Positions 58,908 to 64,000 of a stretch of 64,000 bases of DNA are shown here, piece by piece. Position 1 is the stretch's first letter. Each line of letters begins with the position of its first letter. The DNA lies in NCBI GenBank assembly GCA_963710175.1, contig CAVPZC010000003.1, positions 186,001 through 250,000 on the forward strand, in the 5' to 3' direction. This stretch comes from Phormidesmis sp963710175 (lineage in GTDB: Bacteria; Cyanobacteriota; Cyanobacteriia; Phormidesmidales; Phormidesmidaceae). A program made the translations under genes and the position numbers. The notes beneath the pieces are model-generated. The model searched no databases. It worked only from the letters and a program-made list of their open reading frames with translations, and was not told where the DNA came from.

Positions 58908-58949
58908 CCCGAACAACTCCCGGCAGCTTACCTCAAGGAGATGTTCGGG
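58908..58949 (+). terminator. Terminator-like hairpin after the phosphatase gene
   Basis: CCCGAACAACTCC (58908-58920) pairs with GGAGATGTTCGGG (58937-58949), one mismatch, loop of 16 bases. TTCCT follows, so the T-run is weak. It sits between two convergent genes and may serve either. Confidence 0.55.
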
Positions 58950-58986
58950 TTCCTAGCTAGCCTATTCGGGCTGTAGAAAGGAGTAC

Positions 58987-59220
58987 TTACCCTTCGCCGC
59001 CTTCACCCCCTTCGCCGCCTTCACCCCCTTCTTCTTCCATGGACTCTTCTTCCATGGGCTCTTCTTCCATAGGGACAGCCTCGTCTGCGGGCGCTTCCAT
59101 TGTTTCACCGTCGCCTTCGACAGCCTCCCCGCCTTCGGTAGGGCCGCCGCAGGCCGTTGCTAAAGAAGCAATCATGCCGAGGGAGAGAAAGAGTTCAGTC
59201 GCTTTTAATCTTTTTGCCAT
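58987..59220 (-). CDS. Small acidic lipoprotein with Gly/Glu repeats
   Basis: 77 residues. An N-terminal signal with lipobox ends at Cys24 ('LFLSLGMIASLATACGG'), so it is likely lipid-anchored in a membrane. The mature part is almost entirely Glu, Met, Ala and Gly: 'PMEEEPMEEESMEEEGGEGG', ending in GGE repeats. On DNA this gives short tandem repeats near 58988-59060. There is no folded domain; a spacer or ion-binding role is conceivable but unproven. Confidence 0.75.
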   Translation of the reverse strand: MAKRLKATELFLSLGMIASLATACGGPTEGGEAVEGDGETMEAPADEAVPMEEEPMEEESMEEEGGEGGEGGEGGEG

Positions 59221-59507
59221 AGTGTCACCGAGAGAGTGAATGTTTTCAAGAGTTAATCGTACAGGTAATGATACCTAATATCAATAGTGCTGACGGTATA
59301 GGCAGCAGCGAATCTTAATAAAGCGAGCTGTGATCCTATACATACCCGCAGTTTTAGCTACACAAAACCCTGCTTGAGACAGATGATTAAGCTAATAAGG
59401 GTCTAAAACTAAGATGGTTATCTGCAATAATTACTAGGAGCAGCTATAGATAGCCACGTGCAGATAGATCTATGCGACTATGGCACAGGCTTAAAGCGTG
59501 CCGGGCA
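59221..59507. other. 287-bp intergenic region
   Basis: Between the small lipoprotein start and the end of the permease gene, both on the minus strand. It is AT-rich and probably carries the lipoprotein promoter. I see no hairpin, ORF or RNA gene worth naming. Confidence 0.4.
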
Positions 59508-60563
59508 TTAGCCTTTATCAGAGGCGACTGGCACTACTGCTTTGCCTTTCATTTCTTCAATCTCTAGCAGGCTAACAACAATACTCGCAATCGGAATAGA
59601 GAGAAATATGCCCAGCAGCCCTGCCATCCGAGCCCCAACGATCAGCGCAAAAAACATCACCACCGGGTTAATATTCAGCGAGTCTTGCATGACACGGGGC
59701 ATCAGCAGATTTTCTTCTATCTGCTGTAGCACCACGCAGATGACAACAGACTTGACGGCCAACACCACACTCTGAGAGAGCAAAAACAGCATCACTAACC
59801 CAATGCCTATCGATGAACCGATGCCTGGAATGAGATCGAACAGTCCGGCAAGGACGGCTAGCGTGAGCGCATAAGGTATTTTGAAAACAAGAAAGGCCAA
59901 AAAGGTAGCGGTGCCAAAAAAAGTAGAGAGCAGCAGCCTGCCTCCAAAGAAACCCAGCAGACTATCTTTGACGGTTTCTGTGACGCGGTGACGATGGACC
60001 AACGGCACCCTTCTCAGAAACAGCTGCCAGAGGCGATCGCCATCCAGCAGCATAAACAAAGTCACCACCGCAATAAAAATCATGTACAAAAAATTGGTCA
60101 GCAGAGCCTGCACCAGGCCAATACCCGCCCCCAACAGCCCCGCCGTCTGGTCTCGCAGCTGAGTGCCAACCGAGGTGAGATCAACCTGTAAATCCCACTG
60201 CTGTAGCGATCGCTCTAGCGCCTCAATCCGGGGAGACAGCGAAGTCAAAAAGTCGGTAATGTTGTCAATCAGGGGCTTACCCTGAGAGAGCACTGCCAGG
60301 CTGATAGTGGTAATAATGCTGCCAATGACCGCCAGCGCAACAATAAAGACCGCAAACACCGCCACTTTACGAGGGACAAATTGGCGCAGCCAGCCTACCG
60401 GATGGCTCAGTAAAAAAGCCAAAATCGTCGCTGAGGTAAAAATCACCACGACCACTTCAAAATATTCTAAAACCTCAATGGCCGCCCAGCCGCAGGCAAA
60501 CAACAACAGATACCTCAGTAGTGAGGAGTTGTTTAAGTAGTTTAAAAGCGGGTGGCCCTGCAT
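59508..60563 (-). CDS. AI-2E/PerM-family membrane transporter
   Basis: 351 residues with about seven to eight membrane helices. Family hallmarks are 'LLSHPVGWLRQFVPRKVAVF' near the start, a soluble helical segment in the middle, 'LLDGDRLWQLFLRRVP', and 'AVLAGLFDLIPGIGSSIGIG' (the conserved LIPxxG segment), then 'LIVGARMAGLLGIFLSIPIA'. The family includes AI-2 exporters and Na+/H+ antiporters; substrate is unknown. The DUF2288 gene begins upstream and ends 11 bp before this start, suggesting an operon. Confidence 0.92.
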   Translation of the reverse strand: MQGHPLLNYLNNSSLLRYLLLFACGWAAIEVLEYFEVVVVIFTSATILAFLLSHPVGWLRQFVPRKVAVFAVFIVALAVIGSIITTISLAVLSQGKPLIDNITDFLTSLSPRIEALERSLQQWDLQVDLTSVGTQLRDQTAGLLGAGIGLVQALLTNFLYMIFIAVVTLFMLLDGDRLWQLFLRRVPLVHRHRVTETVKDSLLGFFGGRLLLSTFFGTATFLAFLVFKIPYALTLAVLAGLFDLIPGIGSSIGIGLVMLFLLSQSVVLAVKSVVICVVLQQIEENLLMPRVMQDSLNINPVVMFFALIVGARMAGLLGIFLSIPIASIVVSLLEIEEMKGKAVVPVASDKG

Positions 60564-60573
60564 GTCGGCGTGT

Positions 60574-60888
60574 CTACTGAGGAGGGTCGGTGAGGGAGGC
60601 AGCTAAATCTTGGACTAATACAAAGGGCTGCACAATGAGTGAGTTCAAGCGTTTGTTGTCGCTGCTCCAAAGGGTGAGCTGCTCTGCGTCGGGCTTGACC
60701 AGCAGCTGTTCGGTAATCCAATGCTTTACAGCTTGGGTGTTGTCGGTGGCTAAAGCCTCCCCTACCTCAGTCAAATCCAGCTGCGAATTGACGATGATCA
60801 CCGCGTCGCGCTGCACATGGGGCTTTAGCCATTCCCACTGCACCGGACCTGTCATCTCTTTTAGTTCTGTACGCAAATCCTCTGCCAT
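60574..60888 (-). CDS. DUF2288 protein
   Basis: 104 residues from the ATG at 60888, where the product starts 'MAEDLRTELKEMTGPVQWEW' as in other members; an upstream in-frame GTG/ATG adds only eight residues. 'DAVIIVNSQLDLTEVGEALA' and 'LIVQPFVLVQDLAASL' are the other family segments. It is a small cytosolic protein of unknown function, found mainly in cyanobacteria and gammaproteobacteria. Confidence 0.88.
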   Translation of the reverse strand: MAEDLRTELKEMTGPVQWEWLKPHVQRDAVIIVNSQLDLTEVGEALATDNTQAVKHWITEQLLVKPDAEQLTLWSSDNKRLNSLIVQPFVLVQDLAASLTDPPQ

Positions 60889-60953
60889 GAATACTCTTAA
60901 ATCGTTGACCAATAGCTCACAGAGGCATTTTACCGTGTCAGCGGAGGCCGTCG

Positions 60954-61604
60954 CTAACGACTCAGGTTGTGCAGGGCGTGAATCTCATCGGTGCAGCGCT
61001 GAGTGATGGCTTGAAGTTCGGCTTTGGCTGTCGTTGCGGGGGGCGCGATCGCTTCGCCAATCCGTACCGTCACTGGCACCGGACTGGGCACCATTCTGGG
61101 CAACGCCGACCCTTTTCGCAAAATTTTCTCTGTTCCCCACAGGCTGACGGGCAGCAGCGGCACCTGAGCTTTAGCGGCAATTAGCGCCGCCCCCAGTCTG
61201 GGTTCAGGAATACGGCCATCGGGAGTGCGCACTCCCTGTAAAAAAATGCCGACCGCCCAGCCATTCTCTAGCTGCTGAAGGGCCGCCCGAATCGCGCTGC
61301 GATCAGCCGATCCTCGCTTCACCGGATACGCACCATACGCCCGAATTGCGGGTGCCAACACGGGCACTTCAAACAGCGATTCTTTAGCCATAAACGACAC
61401 CGGTCTGCGCAGACAGTTAGATAGCAAAGGCGGATCAAAATAGCTCGCGTGGTTGGCCACGACAATCAGCGGCCCTGCCATCGGCACCTTTTTTGCCCCG
61501 TAAATGCGACCGCGCAAATAGCCATGCAGCACCGGGCTCACCACAGACCACTTAAACAGGTGATAAAGGGCCAGACTAAGGAAGGGTTCGCGATTTTGGG
61601 CCAT
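60954..61604 (-). CDS. plsC: 1-acyl-sn-glycerol-3-phosphate acyltransferase-like protein
   Basis: About 216 residues from the ATG at 61604; a TTG at 61628 is an alternative start. The acyltransferase box NHxxxD is 'VANHASYFDPPLL', followed by 'VFFMAKESLF'-like 'SFMAKESLFEVPVLAP', 'GVRTPDGRIPEPRLGAALIA' (block III) and 'VPLLPVSLWGTEKI' (block IV). It makes phosphatidic acid from lysophosphatidic acid at the membrane. Cyanobacteria have more than one paralog, so the symbol is at family level. Confidence 0.88.
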   Translation of the reverse strand: MAQNREPFLSLALYHLFKWSVVSPVLHGYLRGRIYGAKKVPMAGPLIVVANHASYFDPPLLSNCLRRPVSFMAKESLFEVPVLAPAIRAYGAYPVKRGSADRSAIRAALQQLENGWAVGIFLQGVRTPDGRIPEPRLGAALIAAKAQVPLLPVSLWGTEKILRKGSALPRMVPSPVPVTVRIGEAIAPPATTAKAELQAITQRCTDEIHALHNLSR

Positions 61605-61624
61605 AAAGGTCACCAGAAGACTGT

Positions 61625-61855
61625 TCAAATCTTTGCATATTTTCGTCTGGTATAGCAGATGTCCTGATGCATTAGGACCTCTGCTAGTCGAGCTGCCCGC
61701 TGTTCCCTAGCGGTTTCAGCCGACAAAAGTGTCCTAAGCAACTCGACAGAGGCTATAGTATCGGCGCAATAGGCAGACAGCTTCAAAAATTTGGCTTCAA
61801 AGCTTGGCATGGCCGTACCAAAACCTATCAATCTCTTTTTCTTCTCCATTACCAT
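61625..61855 (-). CDS. Doubtful 76-aa protein overlapping a structured repeat
   Basis: An open frame with an ATG start begins 'MVMEKKKRLIGFGTAMPSFE'. Its C-terminal half ('LLSAETAREQRAARLAEVLM' onward) is the translation of repeat unit 1 (61651-61758), so that half at least is probably not selected as protein. There is no recognisable domain. It may be a spurious frame or an old gene end overwritten by the repeat. Confidence 0.25.
   Translation of the reverse strand: MVMEKKKRLIGFGTAMPSFEAKFLKLSAYCADTIASVELLRTLLSAETAREQRAARLAEVLMHQDICYTRRKYAKI
61651..61758. repeat. Two-hairpin repeat unit 1
   Basis: Begins TATAGC. Hairpin I: AGCAGATGTCCT (61654-61665), loop GATGCATT, AGGACCTCTGCT (61674-61685), 11 of 12 pairs. 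Hairpin II: GTCGAGCTGC (61687-61696) with GCAACTCGAC (61738-61747), one C/A mismatch that becomes a G-U pair on the minus-strand transcript; the loop begins near CGCTGTT. Ends GAGGCTATAG. Same layout as units 2 and 3. Confidence 0.85.
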
Positions 61856-61912
61856 CTATGTTTCTAAGCAGAAGCCAAGGGACATGCAATAGCGTATTGG
61901 CAAACGCCGATA

Positions 61913-62019
61913 TATAGCGAAGCGCAGATGCATTCGCGCTTCGCGGAGCACTTTGCCTGTTGTTACATATGGCTTACAGTCAGTAATGCTGCATGAAGCA
62001 AAGTGCCGGAAGCTATAGC
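61913..62019. repeat. Two-hairpin repeat unit 2
   Basis: Begins TATAGC. Hairpin I: GCGAAGCGC (61917-61925), loop containing GATGCATT, GCGCTTCGC (61936-61944), perfect. Hairpin II: GCACTTTGC (61948-61956) with GCAAAGTGC (61998-62006), perfect; loop starts CTGTTGT. Ends GAAGCTATAGC, shared with the start of unit 3. Both stems differ in sequence from unit 1 yet pair fully. Confidence 0.9.
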
Positions 62020-62121
62020 AAAGTAGGGATGCATTCTTACTTTGCGAGTCGAGTTGCCTGTTGTCAGATAACGGTTTCAGCCGATAAAAGTGCCCTGAGC
62101 AACTCGACAGAAGCTATAGCA
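62014..62121. repeat. Two-hairpin repeat unit 3
   Basis: Begins TATAGC inside the end of unit 2. Hairpin I: GCAAAGTA (62018-62025), loop containing GATGCATT, TACTTTGC (62038-62045). Hairpin II: GTCGAGTTGC (62048-62057) with GCAACTCGAC (62099-62108), perfect ten pairs; loop starts CTGTTGT and contains GGTTTCAGCCGA, also found in unit 1. Ends GAAGCTATAGC. Confidence 0.9.
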
Positions 62122-62171
62122 CTGCTCCGGGTTCAGTATTGCTGCCCCCTACGTTCTAGAGGAGATCTGTG

Positions 62172-63038
62172 ATGAAAAAGCAATGGTCAGCCACCGTTTT
62201 GCTGCTGACTTTAGCACTGGCTAGCTGCGCTCAAGCTCCGAGAGCCACTGTGCCTACTAGAGCAGTGCTGACAAATGAAGAAACACCTCACGACGCTGCC
62301 GATCTGTCTGCTGGCGAGAACCCAGATCTTGCTGATCTAGTCTCAGAGAGCGACGCAGGTAAAAATAATTGGGAGACTAATCCTGAAAACACTGATACGG
62401 AGTTCGCTCCGGGCGAGATATTGCTGCCTGTCGACGAAGGTTTTAAAGATGAATCATTCCAAGCCTTTAGAGCGCAGCTGATAGAGGCTGTAGAGAATAA
62501 GGATAAAGCTTTTTTGCTGACCATTGTTCATCCCGATATCCAAAATGGCTATAGCCGAGAATATGGCATTGAAGATTTCCAGCGGCGGTGGCAGCTAGAT
62601 AAAGCCGACAGCCGACTGTGGGATGAGCTGGAGACCGTCTTAAAACTAGGCGGTGCCTTTCATCCCTCTGAACCTGCTGGGGAGGGCGATGCAGATGTGT
62701 TCGTTGCTCCCTACGTATCTTCCAGCTTTCCGGCAGAATATACAGGGTTTGAATACGCGGCGATCGCAGCGACTGATGTGGCTTTGAGAGCAGAGCCAGC
62801 GGTAGATTCGGCGGCGATCACAGCTTTAAGCTACAACATTGTCAAAGTTGACTATTCACAGTCTGTTATTAACGGCGAAGGGCGTGAAAGCCAATACGTA
62901 TGGCTCAAAGTCACAACCACTGAAGGAGAAGAAGGCTTCGTAAAAGGACAGTATGTTCGCAGACCGGCTGACTATCGTGCGCACTTTGAAAACGAAGCGG
63001 GTGGATGGCTGCTGACCTTTTTTGCTGCAGGCGATTGA
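62172..63038 (+). CDS. Lipoprotein with SH3-like domain
   Basis: 288 residues from the ATG at 62172, with AGAGGAG about eight bases upstream. The signal peptide ends in a lipobox with Cys ('VLLLTLALASCAQAPRA'). A disordered Glu/Asp/Asn-rich region (about 25-85) is followed by a helical domain ('FQAFRAQLIEAVENKDKAFL', 'NGYSREYGIEDFQRRW') and a C-terminal bacterial SH3-like module ('VALRAEPAVDSAAITALSYN', 'YVWLKVTTTEGEEGFVKGQY'). Such domains bind peptidoglycan or peptides. No enzyme motif is seen. Confidence 0.85.
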   Translation: MKKQWSATVLLLTLALASCAQAPRATVPTRAVLTNEETPHDAADLSAGENPDLADLVSESDAGKNNWETNPENTDTEFAPGEILLPVDEGFKDESFQAFRAQLIEAVENKDKAFLLTIVHPDIQNGYSREYGIEDFQRRWQLDKADSRLWDELETVLKLGGAFHPSEPAGEGDADVFVAPYVSSSFPAEYTGFEYAAIAATDVALRAEPAVDSAAITALSYNIVKVDYSQSVINGEGRESQYVWLKVTTTEGEEGFVKGQYVRRPADYRAHFENEAGGWLLTFFAAGD

Positions 63039-63123
63039 AGCCGTTGTGACCAGGCATAATGTGAGCAGTGAGCGATCGCCCGTTCGAGATGCTGCTGAGA
63101 TGCAAACTATATACAGCTGCTCG

Positions 63124-63351
63124 TTAGCGCGGCTTTTTCAGTCGATAGGTGATGCGGCCTTTGGTGAGGTCGTAGGGGGTGAGTTCTACCTTGACGCGAT
63201 CGCCCGGCAAAATCTTAATATAGTTCCGGCGAATCTTGCCCGAAATATGAGCGAGTACGTTAAAGCCGTTATCGAGATCGACCCTGAACATCGCGTTCGG
63301 GAGCGACTCGGTAATCGTCCCTTCCATTTCAATCAAATCTTGCTTAGACAA
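63124..63351 (-). CDS. infA: Translation initiation factor IF-1
   Basis: 75 residues, a single S1-like OB fold. 'EMEGTITESLPNAMFRVDLD', 'NVLAHISGKIRRNYIKILPG' and 'DRVKVELTPYDLTKGRITYR' are the IF-1 signature. It binds the 30S A-site during initiation. It follows adk on the same strand, the order of the cyanobacterial ribosomal-protein cluster. rpmJ, expected next, is not present in the 85 bp beyond its stop. Confidence 0.97.
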   Translation of the reverse strand: MSKQDLIEMEGTITESLPNAMFRVDLDNGFNVLAHISGKIRRNYIKILPGDRVKVELTPYDLTKGRITYRLKKPR

Positions 63352-63468
63352 TTTTAGCTATTCCTCGTCAGTCACGTATATCGTTACCTCTAGCCTAGCA
63401 AATCACCGAATAAACACCGAATCGGAAACCCGATCCGCCTAATCCAACCGTTTTTGCTGGTGCCTATT

Positions 63469-64000
63469 TCACGACTTTGCTTCTGGTTTTGCTTTTGGGC
63501 TTCCTTCTAGTTCTACTTCCGGGCTTTGCTTCACAATGGATTGAAGGGTCTGGGTCACAGTATCCAAATCCTGGTTGCCATTCACAGAGCGCAGCAGCTG
63601 CCGTTCCTGATAAAAATTAATCAGCGGTTCAGTCTGCTCCCGGTAGACCTTTAGGCGATTGCGAATGACCGCTTCCTCGTCATCTTTGCGGCCTCTCTCC
63701 AGCATTCGCGCAACCAGCTCTTCATCAGGCACTTCCAGATTGATCACAAATTCACAGGTTTGCTCAATCTCCTGTAAAAGCCGATCCAAAAACTCAGCCT
63801 GCTCTACATTGCGAGGAAACCCGTCCAGCAGCCAGCCGTTTGCAGTATCGCCTTGGCCTAGCCGCTCGCGAATGAGCCCTAACATCAGGTCATCGGGCAC
63901 CAGCTCTCCGGCGCTCATGTAGCCATCGGCCTGCTGCCCCAGCTCTGTTTTTGCCTTGACGGCAGCCCGCAAAATATCCCCGGTCGAAATGTGAGGAACC
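63469..64000 (-). CDS. adk: Adenylate kinase, 5' end outside window
   Basis: The frame is open through the window edge at 64000, so the start and the P-loop lie outside. About 176 residues are visible: 'VPHISTGDILRAAVKAKT' (AMP-binding region), 'LVPDDLMLGLIRERL', 'GWLLDGFPRNVEQAEFLD', and 'LVARMLERGRKDDEEAVIRN' with a short lid rather than a zinc lid. The C-terminus has an extra Ser/Pro/Lys/Glu-rich tail ('EVELEGSPKAKPEAKS'). It interconverts AMP, ADP and ATP and lies upstream of infA. Confidence 0.95.
   Translation of the reverse strand, partial: VPHISTGDILRAAVKAKTELGQQADGYMSAGELVPDDLMLGLIRERLGQGDTANGWLLDGFPRNVEQAEFLDRLLQEIEQTCEFVINLEVPDEELVARMLERGRKDDEEAVIRNRLKVYREQTEPLINFYQERQLLRSVNGNQDLDTVTQTLQSIVKQSPEVELEGSPKAKPEAKS

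Noticed and set aside
61651..62121. The repeats considered as a CRISPR array
   Set aside because: Units are about 107 bp with internal hairpins and no constant direct repeat/spacer alternation; no cas genes are near.

Overview
The window is cyanobacterial chromosome. The HIP1 octamer GCGATCGC recurs throughout. The gene content is also typical: a ClpR/ClpP cluster, a DUF3685 (Ycf55-like) protein, a CofG deazaflavin synthase subunit, CrtISO-like and NDH-2 flavoproteins, DUF1400 and DUF2288 proteins, and PEP-CTERM tails. No rRNA, tRNA or CRISPR array was found. I cannot name the species.

Layout. 1-11 kb: a HEAT-repeat protein (cut by the window edge), a GT4 glycosyltransferase, a J-domain protein, a minus-strand cluster clpR / inactive ClpP paralog / clpP, a vWA protein, recG and an acidic conserved protein. 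11-13 kb: rpsB-tsf with a terminator. 13-26 kb: a purine region. A minus-strand operon encodes a three-cofactor xanthine dehydrogenase (FAD subunit, fused 2Fe-2S/Mo subunit), XdhC and a MobA-like transferase. It is divergent from a purine permease and adenine deaminase gene pair. Nearby lie a secreted nucleoside hydrolase gene with an internal stop, a pair encoding a protease-like protein without its catalytic residues and a LuxR regulator without its phospho-acceptor, and mobile-element debris (transposase remnant, MITE-like element, degenerate IS630 element inserted in an AraC pseudogene, dispersed palindromes). Inferred pathway: adenine is imported and deaminated to hypoxanthine, then oxidised to xanthine and urate.

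26-52 kb: mostly housekeeping and conserved cyanobacterial genes. These are pilT, cofG, a double phosphoglycerate-mutase-type phosphatase, two dihydroorotase homologs (one without metal ligands), two signal peptidase I genes, a VapBC-like pair, several flavoproteins, DoxX, an M17 aminopeptidase, three consecutive poorly known proteins (40.5-45.9 kb), NDH-2, a HAD hydrolase and a TpsB-type outer-membrane transporter.

52.6-57.3 kb is a defence island on the minus strand: a ParE/RelE-like toxin-antitoxin pair, a decayed XhoI/PaeR7I-like restriction-modification system (frameshifted methylase, endonuclease cut to 64 residues), a MazF-like pair and an intact ApeA-type HEPN nuclease candidate.

57.6-64 kb: a small conserved protein, an inositol-monophosphatase-family enzyme, two lipoproteins, an AI-2E/PerM permease, DUF2288, an acyltransferase, infA and the 3' part of adk. 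Between the acyltransferase and the second lipoprotein lie three ~107-bp repeat units. Each folds into two hairpins whose stem sequences differ between copies while pairing and loops are kept. This is the strongest unexplained signal in the window.
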